Shown piece after piece: positions 43,902 through 56,800 of a stretch of 64,000 nucleotides of DNA. The position numbers and the translations under genes are program-made. Each line of letters begins with the position of its first letter. Within the stretch, counting starts at the first letter, position 1. The notes under the pieces were generated by a model. It saw only the letters and a program-made list of their open reading frames with translations, had not been told where the DNA came from and did no database searches. The stretch comes from Rhodococcus sp. 1163 (GTDB lineage: Bacteria > Actinomycetota > Actinomycetes > Mycobacteriales > Mycobacteriaceae): contig NZ_MKKX01000017.1 in NCBI RefSeq assembly GCF_002091985.1, positions 496,001 to 560,000 on the forward strand. The letters run 5' to 3'.

Positions 43902-44663
43902 ATGAGCACACTGTCAAATCTGTACGACACGTTCTTCGATTGGGACCTCATCTGGGACACCGTTCCCAAGCTGATCACCGTCGGATTGCCGAACACCCTG
44001 ATTCTCGCTGCTTCGTCCGGGGTGATCGGCACGGTGATCGGGATCGGGTTGGCGGTAGCGGGCATCTCCCGCTCCCGCTGGCTCCGATGGCCGGCCCGGG
44101 TGTACACAGATATCTTTCGTGGACTTCCCGCGGCGGTCGTCATTCTTCTCATCGGCCTCGGTTTCGGTCCGACGCTGACCCAATTGACCGGCAGCCGTAG
44201 CCCTTTCCCGCTGGGCATCGCGGCATTGGCACTGATGTCCGCCGCGTACTTCGGTGAAATCTTCCGTTCCGGCATTCAAAGTGTCGATCCGGGTCAGATG
44301 GAGGCCTCACGCGCACTGGGCTTCAGCTACCGCCGTTCGATGGCCCTGGTAGTCATGCCTCAGGGCATCCGACGCGTCCTGCCTGCCACGGTCAATCAGT
44401 TCATCTCGCTGATCAAAGACAGCTCACTGATCTACTTCCTCGGCTTACTCGCTTCGCAACGCGAGTTGTTTCGAGTCGGGCAGGACACCGCCGCACAGAC
44501 CGGTAACCTCTCACCGCTGCTGGCGGCGGGCGTGTTCTATCTGATCTTGACCATCCCGCTGACGCACCTCGTCAACTTCATCGACAAGCGCATGCGCTCC
44601 GGTAAGGCCGATACTTCGGGCACGCTCGATCCCTTGGAAGTATCAATCGTGGTGGAGAGGTAA
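43902..44663 (+). CDS. Polar amino-acid ABC transporter permease
   Basis: The 253-residue protein has about five membrane helices. The HisM/GlnP signature YTDIFRGLPAAVVILLIGLG and the coupling loop VDPGQMEASRALGFSYRRSM, followed by VVMPQGIRRVLPATVNQFIS, are characteristic of PAAT-family permeases. It begins 1 base after the lipoprotein stop. Because only one permease is encoded, the channel is probably a homodimer. Confidence 0.92.
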   Translation: MSTLSNLYDTFFDWDLIWDTVPKLITVGLPNTLILAASSGVIGTVIGIGLAVAGISRSRWLRWPARVYTDIFRGLPAAVVILLIGLGFGPTLTQLTGSRSPFPLGIAALALMSAAYFGEIFRSGIQSVDPGQMEASRALGFSYRRSMALVVMPQGIRRVLPATVNQFISLIKDSSLIYFLGLLASQRELFRVGQDTAAQTGNLSPLLAAGVFYLILTIPLTHLVNFIDKRMRSGKADTSGTLDPLEVSIVVER

Positions 44664-44666
44664 GTA

Positions 44667-45392
44667 ATGGCTGTCTCATTGACCGGCACCGACATTCATC
44701 TCGCTTTCGGTGCCAACAAGGTGCTCAGGGGTGTGAACATTCACGTCGACGCGGGCCGCACCACCACGGTGATCGGGCCTTCGGGATCAGGCAAGTCGAC
44801 GTTGCTCCGTGCGCTCAACCGCCTCCATGAACCCGACCAGGGCGACGTTCTGCTCGACGGAAAATCGGTGTTGAAGGACAACCCGGACGAGTTGCGTCAG
44901 CGCATCGGCATGGTGTTCCAACAGTTCAACCTGTTCCCACACAAGACAGTGGCGGACAACGTCTCGCTCGGCCTACGCAAGCTGAAAGGTCAGTCGAAGG
45001 ACGAGGCGCGCGCTGCGGCGATGGAGCAACTCGAGCTCGTCGGTCTGTCGAACAAGGCAGATTCGCGCCCGGGCAACCTCTCCGGTGGTCAGCAGCAACG
45101 CGTCGCCATCGCTCGGGCACTCGCCATGAAGCCCGAGGTGATGTTCTTCGACGAGGCAACATCGGCGCTGGACCCCGAGTTGGTCAAGGGAGTGCTCGCG
45201 CTGATGGCCGATCTCGCCTCCGGTGGTATGACGATGGTCGTCGTCACGCACGAAATGGGTTTCGCGCGTTCGGTGTCGAACAAGGTGTTGTTCATGGATC
45301 ACGGGAGTGCCATCGAAACCGGTACCCCGGAACAACTTTTCGACGACCCGCATACCGATCGACTGAAGCAGTTTCTCTCGCAGGTCCTGTAG
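44667..45392 (+). CDS. Polar amino-acid ABC transporter ATPase (GlnQ type)
   Basis: The 241-residue product has Walker [21 protein letters not shown], the Q-loop in [17 protein letters not shown], signature [20 protein letters not shown], Walker [16 protein letters not shown] and switch histidine VVVTHEMGF. It completes the importer with the two genes upstream, spaced by 3 bases. Confidence 0.95.
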   Translation: MAVSLTGTDIHLAFGANKVLRGVNIHVDAGRTTTVIGPSGSGKSTLLRALNRLHEPDQGDVLLDGKSVLKDNPDELRQRIGMVFQQFNLFPHKTVADNVSLGLRKLKGQSKDEARAAAMEQLELVGLSNKADSRPGNLSGGQQQRVAIARALAMKPEVMFFDEATSALDPELVKGVLALMADLASGGMTMVVVTHEMGFARSVSNKVLFMDHGSAIETGTPEQLFDDPHTDRLKQFLSQVL

Positions 45393-45476
45393 GCAACTGC
45401 GCCGCACGTTTCGATATCGCCTGCCGTTCACCTCGGCGTTCCCCCGCTTTCGTTTCGACCTGTCACCGTTCGCGGC

Positions 45477-47522
45477 ATGAAGCTTCTTCCGATCCTTTCG
45501 GCCCACGACGGCAGCTCCGCGCGTTCTTCCTTGACGTGCAAGTACAAGTGCGGTGACGCCTGCTTCCACGAGATCCCGAACACCTCGAAGGGCCAATACT
45601 TCGGCGACATCGTCAAGACTGCGATGACGCGCCGCGGGGTACTACGCGGCGGCGCGATGGCTGTGGTGGCGGTCGGCGCCGGAAGCGTGCTTGCTGCGTG
45701 CAGTACGGACGAGGCAAGCTCTACGGGTTCGAGCAGCGAGATGAGCACACCACCGGTCGACGGTGTCGACTTCGTCGCAGTCGAGCCCAACACCGAAGAT
45801 GCCGTCGTGGTTCCTCAGGGCTACGAGCAGGGCGTCATCATCCGCTGGGGTGATCCGGTCCTCGCGGGCGCCCCGACCTTCGATTTCGACAATCAGACCG
45901 CCGCCGCGCAGAACATGCAGTTCGGGTACAACAACGATTTCGCCGGACTGTTGCCGATCGAAGGGACTCCGAACGGCTACCTTCTCGTGGTCAATCACGA
46001 GTACACGACCGAGCCGTTCCTGTTCAAGGGATACGACGCGGAGAATCCGACGAGTGCGCAGTTCGATATCGCCCTTGCCGCACATGGCCTTTCCGTGGTC
46101 CAGGTGACGGGTCGGTCCGGTTCCGGCGCACTGACGCCGGGGCTCGGGAAGTACAACCGTCGCATCACCGGCACGACGGAGTTTCTGCTGACAGGTCCCG
46201 CAGCAGGCAGTGATTTTCTCAGGACGAGCGTCGATCCGACCGGCACCAAGGTCTTCGGAACGTTCAACAACTGTTCCGGGGGCCTCACCCCGTGGGGCAC
46301 CGTGCTGTCCGGTGAAGAGAACATCAACCAGTACTTCGGGAACGCCGAATCCGTCACCGATCCTGTTGCCGCGCAGCGACTTGCCCGCTATGGCATCGAG
46401 GGCGCGGCCAGTGATCGCAAGTGGGAGCGTTTCGACAAGCGTTTCGATCTGGCCCAGGAACCCAACGAGGTCAACCGGTTCGGCTATGTCGTCGAGGTCG
46501 ACCCGTGGAATCCGACCGGGGTTCCGATCAAGCACACGGCACTGGGTCGTTTCAAGCACGAGGCCGCAACCATCTACGTCACCGATGACGGCACCGTCGT
46601 CGCATACAGCGGTGACGACGAGCGGTTCGACTACATGTACAAGTTCGTATCGAGTCGAAAGATGATGCCCGGCAACGGTCAAGCAGCGATGCGTCACAAT
46701 CTGACGATTCTCGATGCGGGCACGTTGCATGTCGCCGTACTCACCGGCGACGCCCCCGACGCGATCGACGGCACCGGCACGCTGCCGGAGGCCGGTAAGT
46801 TCGCCGGGAAAGGCGAGTGGATTCCGCTCCTTCGTACCGGCGACGACGGCCGTGGCGAATCGCTGGTCGACGGGATGTCCGCCGAAGAGGTGGCGGTGTT
46901 CACCCGGCAGGCCGGAGACAAGGTCGGCGCGACGAAGATGGACCGACCAGAGGATTTCGAGCCGAACCCGGTGACCGGCAAGGTGTATGTGGCACTGACC
47001 AACAACACCAAGCGCGGCACCGATGGAAAAGCGGCCGCCGACGAGGCCAACCCACGCGAGAAGAACAAGAACGGCCAGATCCTCGAGATCGACGACGACC
47101 ACGCAGGTACCACGTTCGTGTGGAATCTACTCATCGTCGCGGGTGATCCGAACGAGGCCGACACCTATTTCGGTGGCTTCGACAAAACTCAGGTCAGTCC
47201 CATCTCATGCCCGGACAACCTGGCTTTCGACTCCAAGGGCAACCTGTGGATCTCTACGGACGGCAACGCTCTGGAGTCGAACGACGGCTTGTTCGCGGTG
47301 GTTCTCGACGGCGAACGACGCGGAGAGACGCGTCAGTTCCTGACTGTCCCTGCCGGGGGCGAGACGTGTGGTCCGATCATCTCGGACGAGCGCGTCGTCG
47401 TCGCAGTCCAGCATCCGGGTGAGTTCGACGAGGCATCTGCCGACAACCCGATGTCGCACTGGCCCGATGGCGGCGATTCTCAACCGCGTCCGGCCATGGT
47501 TGCGGTCTGGAAAACCCAGTAG
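45477..47522 (+). CDS. PhoX-family (DUF839) phosphatase with Tat signal
   Basis: The 681-residue protein has a long N-region with LTCKYKCGDACFHEIPNTSK, then a twin-arginine motif TRRGVLRGG near residue 51 and a hydrophobic segment, so folded export with a metal cofactor is expected. The catalytic domain has VVNHEYTTEPFLFKGYDA, NCSGGLTPWGTVLSGEENIN, FGYVVEVDPWNPTGVPIKHT and ISCPDNLAFDSKGNLWISTD, which in PhoX carry the calcium and iron ligands. PhoX releases phosphate from organic esters. No ribosome site precedes the ATG, so the exact start is less sure. Confidence 0.9.
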   Translation: MKLLPILSAHDGSSARSSLTCKYKCGDACFHEIPNTSKGQYFGDIVKTAMTRRGVLRGGAMAVVAVGAGSVLAACSTDEASSTGSSSEMSTPPVDGVDFVAVEPNTEDAVVVPQGYEQGVIIRWGDPVLAGAPTFDFDNQTAAAQNMQFGYNNDFAGLLPIEGTPNGYLLVVNHEYTTEPFLFKGYDAENPTSAQFDIALAAHGLSVVQVTGRSGSGALTPGLGKYNRRITGTTEFLLTGPAAGSDFLRTSVDPTGTKVFGTFNNCSGGLTPWGTVLSGEENINQYFGNAESVTDPVAAQRLARYGIEGAASDRKWERFDKRFDLAQEPNEVNRFGYVVEVDPWNPTGVPIKHTALGRFKHEAATIYVTDDGTVVAYSGDDERFDYMYKFVSSRKMMPGNGQAAMRHNLTILDAGTLHVAVLTGDAPDAIDGTGTLPEAGKFAGKGEWIPLLRTGDDGRGESLVDGMSAEEVAVFTRQAGDKVGATKMDRPEDFEPNPVTGKVYVALTNNTKRGTDGKAAADEANPREKNKNGQILEIDDDHAGTTFVWNLLIVAGDPNEADTYFGGFDKTQVSPISCPDNLAFDSKGNLWISTDGNALESNDGLFAVVLDGERRGETRQFLTVPAGGETCGPIISDERVVVAVQHPGEFDEASADNPMSHWPDGGDSQPRPAMVAVWKTQ

Positions 47523-47534
47523 CCGGTACCCATG

Positions 47535-47572
47535 AGGCCCGCATAGCTGCTGGATGGCGGCTGTGCGGGCCT
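47535..47572 (+). terminator. Intrinsic terminator after the PhoX gene
   Basis: AGGCCCGCATAGC and GCTGTGCGGGCCT pair over 13 positions, one of them a G-T wobble, around a 12-base loop, 12 bases after the PhoX stop. TCTTCGCT follows, a weak U-rich tail. It isolates the NRPS transcription unit from the genes upstream. Confidence 0.75.
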
Positions 47573-47653
47573 TCTTCGCTAGTAGTCGTCCTTTAAACCG
47601 TCGACGCACCCTGTGACTTCTCTCGAGGGGCGGCGGTGTGTTCCCGTTTCCGG

Positions 47654-47681
47654 TTGACCCCTGGTAACGGTTGTGTAAACC
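47654..47681 (+). promoter_or_regulatory. Possible promoter of the NRPS gene
   Basis: TTGACC (47654-47659) and TAAACC (47676-47681) are separated by 16 bases, about 125 bases before the NRPS start. No palindrome resembling an iron-box (DmdR/IdeR) was found in this 234-base gap. The match is weak and tentative. Confidence 0.25.
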
Positions 47682-47806
47682 TCGGTAGGACAGACCGGCA
47701 GTTGGGTTTCACATCACGAATGCAAACGGCGTATCGGGCAACGTCCAGTTTGCGATAACCCAGCGCCTCACTCCGGTACCGATGCTCCCGACTGAGAGAG
47801 CACACT

Positions 47807-50800
47807 GTGGATTCGGTTGAATCACTGGAAGTACGTTCGGACGAGAGTGACCGTGCATCCGCCGCTGACGCCGCGCCCTTCCCGCTCACCGCGGCACAGA
47901 AGGGATTGTGGTTCGCGCAGCACCTGATGCCCGAAGTTCCCATCACGATTGCGAACTATCTCGACATTCGCGGAACCGTCGACATCGAGATGATGCTGTA
48001 CGCAGTTCGACGCACCGTTCGCGAGCTCGGGGCGGGATCGCTTCGCCTGGTCGAGATCGACGGAGAGCCACAACAATACGTCGACGCCGCACAGAGCGAG
48101 GACACGGTCAGGCTCGACTTCAGTGACTCCGCCGATCCTGAGCAGTCCGCACTGGACTGGATGCAGGCCGCGTACTGCGAGCCGATCGATCTCGTCGGTG
48201 GCCCACTCACCCGCCTCGCGATCATCCGGATCTCTCCGGACCGCATTTTCTGGTATTCCCACAGCCACCACATTGCACTCGATGGCTTCGGGGCAGTCCA
48301 GCTGATCAATCGCGCTGCCGAGATCTACTCTGCCGTCGTCGAGGGCCAGGATCCTTCCCCGTCGAAGGCAGGGGCCCTCGTGGACATCTACGGGGCGGAG
48401 GCGGCGTACCGGGCTTCGCCGCGGTTCGGCAAGGATCGCCAGTACTGGATGGACAAGACCCGCGATATGCCGGCGCCGGCCAGCCCGGCAGGGATGGCCG
48501 CTCCACCGTCGTCGCGGTCGCGAATTTGCGGGGAACCGCTGCCGGAGATGCTCGAGGTAGCACTGGCACGTACCGCGGACCGGCTCGATTCTGCTTTCGC
48601 GCCGATAGCCGTCGCCGCTGTCGCGGCATTTTTATCCGCGCTCACTGGGGCCGAGGACATCGTGTTGAGCCTGCCGGTTGCGGGCCGCACCACTGCGTTG
48701 CTCCGTCGCTCGGGCGGCATGGTCTCCAACGTGCTGCCGATCCGTGTTCGCATCGGCTCGGATACCACCGTCGCGGGCCTGGTCGCGGACGTTCAACTCG
48801 AGCTGACGGGCGCACTGCGTCACCAGCGGTACCGCGCCGAAGACATCCGCCGCGACGCCGATATGCCGCGCGAGCAACGCGGCTTCTTCGGGCCCGCGAT
48901 CAACATCATGGCGTACGACGAAAAAGTGCAGCTGGGTTCTGTGACCGGGTTGTTCAACGTGCTGTCCACCGGACCGGTCGAGGATTTGTCGGTCAACCTC
49001 TACCCGGCCATCGGGGGCGGAAGATCTCGCATCGACTTCGAGGCGAACCCGAACGTCTACAGCGAACAGGCTTTTCGCGACCTTCACAATCGATTCCTCG
49101 GGCTGCTGGCGCAGTTCCTCGGCAGCGAGCCGTCAGCGCCGGTCATCGGGTTCGACATCCTCGACGTCGAAGAAGTACGAGCACTCGTGCCTGCGCGCGG
49201 ACCCGCCGCCGCGGCACCTGCCTCGATGCCGGACATCCTCGCCGCGGGTACGGCCCGCAATCGCGACGGTATCGCGCTGATCGCCGGGGCGCAGACACTC
49301 ACGTACCGCGAACTGGACCTCTCCAGCAACGCTCTCGCGCGCGCTCTCATCGCTCGAGGCGCCGGGCCGGACACCGTCGTCGCGGTGTCGTTCCCACGGT
49401 CGATCGACTCGGTTCTCGCATTCTGGGCGGTCGCCAAGTCGGGCGCATCTTTCGTCCCGATCGATCCGACGTATCCGCGAGAACGCATCGCGCACATGGT
49501 CGGTGAGTCCGGGGTGCTGATCGGTCTCAGTGCCCGTTCACTGGCCGCGTCACTCCCCGACAGCGTCCACTGGTTGACCCTCGACGACAAGACACTGACC
49601 GAAGAACTCGCCGAACGAAGCTCGGCTCCGATCACCGACGCCGATCGCCGGTGCGCTCTCGATCTCGACCACGCCGCCTACACGATCTACACCTCGGGTT
49701 CGACGGGGACACCGAAGGGTGTCCTGGTCACCCATCGCGGATTGAGTGCATTCACCACCGCGGAGCGGCCCGAGCTCGGGCTGACTCCCGCCTCCAGAGT
49801 TCTGCGCTTCTCCTCCTCCAGCTTCGACGCGTCGATCTTCGAAATGATCGCTGCATTCAGCGCTGGTGCCACCATGGTCATCGCGCCGCCCGAGGTGTAC
49901 GGCGGGCGTGATCTGACCCAACTGATGACCGAGCACGCCGTCACCCATATCATCACCGCTCCCGCACTTCTGTCGACCGTTGCCGTCGAAGAGGTCGCCT
50001 CGCTCGAGTCCGTCGTCGTCGGTGGTGACGTCTGCCCACCGGATCTGGTCGAGCGCCTGGCGGGCGTTGCCGATCTTCGAAACAGCTACGGCCCCACCGA
50101 GTCCACCATCGTCATCACGATGACCGAGCCGCAGCACGACCCGCACTCGATCACCATCGGCCGTCCACTCCAAGGCGCATCGGCAGTCGTCCTCGACCGT
50201 TGGTTACGTCCCGTTCCGTCCGGAGCGTCGGGTGAGTTGTACGTCGGCGGGCCTGGCCTGGCGCGTGGTTACCACCGCCGCTTCGATCTGACGGCCGAGC
50301 GATTCGTTGCCGATCCGTTCGGGTCCGGAACCCGGCTGTACCGGACCGGCGACGTCGTACGGTGGCGCGGCGACGACGTCGCCGGGGCCGAACTCGAGTT
50401 CGTGGGCCGCAGCGACTTCCAGGTTCAATTGCACGGGCTGCGCATCGAGTTGGGCGAAGTGGACGCAGTGCTGGCGTGGCATGCCTCGACGGACTTCGTC
50501 GTCTCCACCATCTTCCGTCACGGCGGTCAGTCCCAACTCGTCTCCTATGTCAAGATCAAGCCGGATCACACTTTCGATCGCGAGTCCCTACTTGCTCTGG
50601 CTTCGGATTTCCTTCCGACACAGATGATTCCGGTACACCTGATCGAGCTCGAGGCGGTGCCACTGACGGCCACGGGTAAGGTGGACCGCTCGGCGCTGCC
50701 CGATCCCATCGACACCGGGACCACTACTGCCTTCCGTGCGGCAAGCGGTCCCGTCGAACTGGCCATCGCCGAATCGATGGCTTCCGTCCTCGGTCTCGAC

Positions 50801-53800
50801 TCCATCGGCGTCGACGATTCGTTCTTCGCCCTCGGTGGCGACAGTATCGTCGCCATTCAACTCGTCTCTCGGGCAAAAGAATCCGGCGTCATCTTCACCC
50901 CACGCGATGTTTTCGAGCGCCGTACCGTCGCGGCCCTCGCCGAGGTTGCGGCGAATACGGCCGATCGAATCCAGCTCGCGGAGCTCGACGGCGGCGGCGT
51001 CGGCCCGATGCCGCTGCTTCCGATCGCGCGCAGCGTGTGCGCTCGCGCCGCCGAACCCGCGGACCTCGACAGCTTCTACCAGGCACTTGTCCTGACCTCG
51101 CCGCCCGACCTCGACCCGACACGGCTCCGTCGTACTGTCGCCGCCATCCTCGATCAGCACGACATGCTGCGGGCACGCTGGGTGGGGGAGAACCTGGTCG
51201 TCGGCGCGCCGGGTACCGTTTCCCCGGAGTCGGTGATCTCGCACGAAACAGTAGGTGCCGAAACACAATTAGCGTCGGCGATAGAGGATTCCGCCAGACG
51301 CGCGTCCCGTCGTCTCCGTCCACGGGACGGTGTCATGCTCCAACTGGTCTCCGTCGTGGGCGACGGCTGGGCGCGGCTCGTCATCGTCGCTCACCACCTG
51401 GTGATCGACGGTGTGTCCTGGCGCATTCTGGTGCCGGACCTGGCGTCGGCATGGTCGCAGAGCGACGACGCGATCACGCTCGCGCCGACGGGAACCTCGA
51501 TGCGGCGATGGACGCATGGTCTCGCCGAACTCGACTTCACGCAAGAACGCGAAAAATGGATGTCGATCCTCGACGGTGACGACATCCCGATCGGGTCGCG
51601 ACCGCTCGATCCGAAGCGCGACACCGGCACAAGCACACGTACCGTCCAACTCGACATCGACGCCGACGTCACCGCCGCCGTGTTGGGTCCGCTCACCACC
51701 GCGTACCGGATGGGTCCCGAGGATGCTCTCCTGACGGCATTGGCCCTGGCTTTTCACCGTTGGCGCGGCACGTCACAGTTGGTGTCGATCGAGAGTCACG
51801 GCCGCGACGAAGAGTTACTTCCCGGCGCCGATCTGACACGGACGGTCGGGTGGTTCACCACCGTGCACCCCGTCAGGCTCTGGGTGCATGACGCGACCGA
51901 TCCTGCTGCGGCGGTGAAGGCGGTCAAGGAACAGCTCCGCTCGATACCGGCCCGCGGGACCGGATACGGCTCGCTGCGCGCCGCCGGGGCTCTGGACGGA
52001 CTTCCTGCCCCGCAGATCAGCTTCAACTACCTCGGGCGGGTAGCCGACACTCCCGACGCCCTGATCGGCGTCGGGTGGATTCCGGACATGACGGCCGAGG
52101 TGCACGGCGGGAGCGGCGAGGATCTTACAACCGACGTGGTGCTCGACATCAACGTCGTGCTTGCGGGGAAACGGCTTTCGACTCGCATCGGCTACCCGGA
52201 CGGCGTGCTGACCGAAGCCGAGGTCCGCGAGTTCGCAACACTGTGGGCCGTTGCGCTCGGTGAACTCTCTGCGCACGCCAACGACCCGTCGGCCGGCGGT
52301 CTCACTCCCGCCGACGTGGCTCTGGTCCAGGTCGATCAGCATCGAATCGAGCTGTGGGAGGACAGCTTCGGCCGGATCGATGACGTATGGCCACTGGCAC
52401 CGTTGCAACGCGGACTGATGTTCCATGCCGATCTGACCCGCGACAGCGTGGACGTCTACGCCGCCCAGATCATGTTCGAGCTCGACGGGGACATCGACGG
52501 CCCCCGGTTGCGTCGCGCGGCGCAGCGCCTGCTCGATCGCCATGACAACCTGCGCGCTGCGTTCGTTCACGACGCACGCGGCTTGCCGGTGCAGGTGATC
52601 CTCGCTGACGTCGACGTGCCATGGCGTGAGGAGACCGTCACCGATCCGGAGCGGATCATCGCCGAGGAACGCCTGCGAAGATTCGACATGGCAGCGGCCC
52701 CACTGGTCCGGTTCGCGTTGCTGCGCAGCGCCGGGCGGACACAACTGGTCGTCACCAACCACCACATCCTGTTCGACGGCTGGTCGATGCCGATCTTCAT
52801 CAAGGATCTGCTGGTGCTGTACGGCACCGACGCCCCGATCCCGACCCCGGCCAGGGCGTACCGCGACTATCTCGAATGGCTCTCCCGACGCGACCACGAT
52901 GCTGCCCGCGAGCGTTGGGTCACCGCGCTGGAGGGGCTCGACGAACCGACTCTCCTCGCGCCCGCGACCAGCTCCGCGGACGGCACGTCGGTGTTGCCGC
53001 GCGAGGTGTCCGTTCGCGTCCACCGCGACGCCCTCGCGGCGCTGGCGAAGGATGCATCGGTGACGGTCAACACCGTCGTCCAGGTCGCGTGGTCGATCGT
53101 GTTGTCTTCCTTGCTTACTCGCAGCGACGTCGTGTTCGGCGCGACGGTGTCGGGCAGGCCTGCCGAGGTGCCCGGTGCCACGGACACTCTCGGACTGTTC
53201 ATCAACACCCTGCCCGTGCGGGTGCGATCGAGCGCCAGCGATTCCGTTCGGACAGTGATGACTCGGTTGCAGAACGAGCAGGTCGAACTGCTCGACGTCC
53301 ATCACGTCGGACTCGCCGATATTCAGGGTGCGGCAGGCCCTGGGGCGATGTTCGATACGTTGACGGTCTTCGAGTCCTACCCGATCGATCGCAGTGCCTT
53401 GCGGTCCGATACCGATATAGACGGGATGCGGGTGCTCGACATCGCGGTCGAGGACGCAACGCACTATCCGTTGACGCTCGTCACGGTGTTGGAACCGGAT
53501 CTGACCATGACGTTGAGGTTCTCATCGGACGCGTTCTCGCCCGGGCAGGTCACGACGATGACCGAGCGTCTGCAACGTGTACTGACGGCGATGACCAACC
53601 GTCCCGACGGCGCCCTCATCGATATCGACGTGTTGGGGGAGCTCGAACGCGAAGCGCTGACCCTGGACTGGAATGCCACCGACCGCGAGATCGAACCACC
53701 GACGCTCACGGACCTGCTGAGCGCGGCATCGAGCACGTACGCGTCCGAGACGTGCGTGGTGTTCGAAGAGCATTCGTTGACCTACGGCAGTTTCGCCGCG

Positions 53801-56800
53801 AGGGTTCACTGCCTGGCGCGTTTCCTTCTCTCCCGCGGTGTCGGTCCGGAGTCGGTGGTCGCCGTCGCACTGCCGCGATCCATCGATCAACTCGTCGCCA
53901 TCCACGCCGTCGTGCACGCAGGTGCTGCGTACTTGCCTCTGGACCCGACTCTTCCCGGCACACGAATCGCCTACATGGTCGATACCTGTTCTCCTGCTTC
54001 GATATTGGGTTCTCACATCGAAGCGACTGCACCGGTCATCGACCCGCGCACCCTCGACCTGTCACGGTTCGGTACCGGGCCCATCGCACCGTGGGAGCGA
54101 AAGTCTGGCCCCCGCGGAGGGAATACGGCATACGTCATCTTCACCTCGGGGTCCACCGGTATGCCCAAAGGTGTTGCAGTATCGCATGCCTCGATCGTCA
54201 ACCGACTGCTCTGGATGCAGGACACCTATCCGTTGGACGAGTCCGACGTCGTACTGCACAAGACGCCGACCACATTCGACGTCTCGGTGTGGGAACTGTT
54301 CTGGCCCCATCTCACCGGCGCCCGAACCGTCATCGCCGAGCCCGAAGGCCACCGCGATCCCAAGTACCTCTCGGGCCTCGTCCAGGAGCAGGGGATCACC
54401 ACCGCGCACTTCGTCCCGTCGATGCTGGATCTGTTCCTCGAGTACGGTGACACCGCAGCGTGCACGTCGTTGCGGCACGTCTTCGCGAGCGGTGAAGCAC
54501 TTCAGCGATCGACCGTTCGACGGTTCCATGCCGCGCTGGATACCTCGCTGCACAATCTCTACGGACCTACCGAGGCCGCTGTCGACGTCACGTTCCACGA
54601 CACCGAACCCGGCGGCGACTCGCTGGTTCCGATCGGCGTCCCGGTGTGGAACACCCAGCTGCGAGTTCTCGATCCGGTTCTACGTCTCGTCCCCATCGGC
54701 GCAGTCGGCGAGTTGTACCTCGCCGGCGCACAACTCGCACGTGGTTATCTCGGGCGGGCCGCGCTGACCTCGGAACGTTTCGTCCCCGACCCGTTCGGTA
54801 GCGGCACCCGACTCTACCGAACCGGCGACCTCGTTCGATGGACCCTCGATGGTGAACTGGAATATCTGGGCCGCAACGACTTTCAGGTCAAGCTCCGTGG
54901 ACAGCGACTCGAACTCGGTGACATAGAGGCATCCATTTTGCGCACACCCGGCGTCGCGTCGACCGTCGTCACCGTCCACGGATCGGGCGCCGACCACGTG
55001 AGTCATTCCGCAGGCTCCACTCCGAACGAGACACTCGTCGCCTACGTATCCGGAACGGCGTCGATCGAGGAGATCCGCAGCCGAGCCGAAGCCGAACTTC
55101 CGGCCTATATGGTTCCGACCGTCTACGTGCCGCTGACGCGAATGCCTCTCGGCCGCAACGGCAAACTCGATCGGTCCGCGTTGCCGGAGCCGGTCGGTGA
55201 TTCGGCCGAGGTCATCGCCCCGGCCGACGACACCGAAGCAGCCGTGGCCGCGATCTTCGCCGACGTACTCGGTCGATCCGACGTAGGAGTGACCATCGGC
55301 TGGTTCGAACTCGGCGGGAATTCGCTGACGGCGACCCAGGTCGTCGCGCGGGTCAATTCCGAGCTCGGCAGCAACATCGGTGTGCGAGCCCTCTTCGATC
55401 ACCCCACCGTCCGGGCACTGTCCGCGCAACTCGCACACGGGCAGAGCGGTCCGGCACTCCGCGCCGCAGTGCGCCCCGAGTCGATTCCGCTCGCACCCAA
55501 CCAACACCGCATGTGGCTGCTCAACCGCTTCGACCCGGCTTCGGGGGCGTACAACATCGCGGGCGCCATTCGCCTGACCGGAGACCTCGACACCGACGCG
55601 CTTCGGCAGGCAGTGTTCGACGTCGTCGAACGGCACGAAGCACTGCGGACCGTCTACCCCGATTCCCCGGACGGCCCACGCCAGGTCGTGCTGGAGTCCG
55701 CCGCACTGGAGGTGCCGACGACCGACACCACCGAGCGCGATCTCGCCGGGGCGCTGGCGATCATGGCCGCGCGCGGCTTCGACGTCACCGCGCAACCGCC
55801 GATCCGGGCCGCCGTGCTCCGGCTCGGCCCCACCGAACACGTACTGATGGTGATCACCCATCACATCGCCGCGGACGGTTGGTCGATGCGTCCACTGGCT
55901 CGGGATGTCATGGCGGCCTACACCTCTCGGACCCACGGGACTGCGCCGACGTGGACGCCGCTGGCGATCCAGTACGCCGACTACGCGCTGTGGAAGATCG
56001 AAGTACTGGGATCGGAGTCCGATCCGGACTCGACGATCTCCCAGCAACTCGCCTTCTGGAAGAACGAACTCCGCGGGGTACCCGAACGACTGCCGCTGCC
56101 GACGGACCGTCCGCACCCCGCCGCCGCGTCGCACCGCGGTGCTACCGCCGAATTCACCGTCACCGACGACACCCGCCGCAGCGTCACTGCACTCGCGCAA
56201 CGCACGGGGACGACGCCGTTCATGGTCCTGCATGCTGCCCTGACCGTGCTGTTGGCGAGAGTGTCCGGAGAACGCGACATCACCGTCGGCACGCCCGTCG
56301 CAGGTCGCGGCGAAGAGGCGCTCGACGAGATGGTCGGCATGTTCGTGGGCACCCTCACCCTGCGGACCGAGATCGATCTCGCGTCGAGCTTCACCGAGCT
56401 GCTGCACCGGGTTCGTGACCGCGACCTCGCTGCCTACAGCAATGCCGACGTCCCGTTCGATCGACTCGTCGAGGTCCTGGCGCCCACCCGGTCCACGGCA
56501 CATCACCCTCTGTTCCAGGTCATGTTGTCCGTGGACGACTCGGCGCCGACGGTAGAACTGCCCGGTCTCGTGGTCGCTCCGGTCACCGGTGTCGCGGCCG
56601 TCGCGAAGTTCGATCTGCAACTCGAAATCGATCCCGTCGATTTCCACGGAACATTCACCTACGCAACAGATCTGTTCGACGCCTCGACAATCGCCTCCTT
56701 CGCCCGGCACTTCGTGAACATTCTCGCCACGGCCACCGCCGACCCCGACGCAGTGGTCGGCGACATCGATCTCGCTGATCCCACAGTGCTGCAGGGCAGC

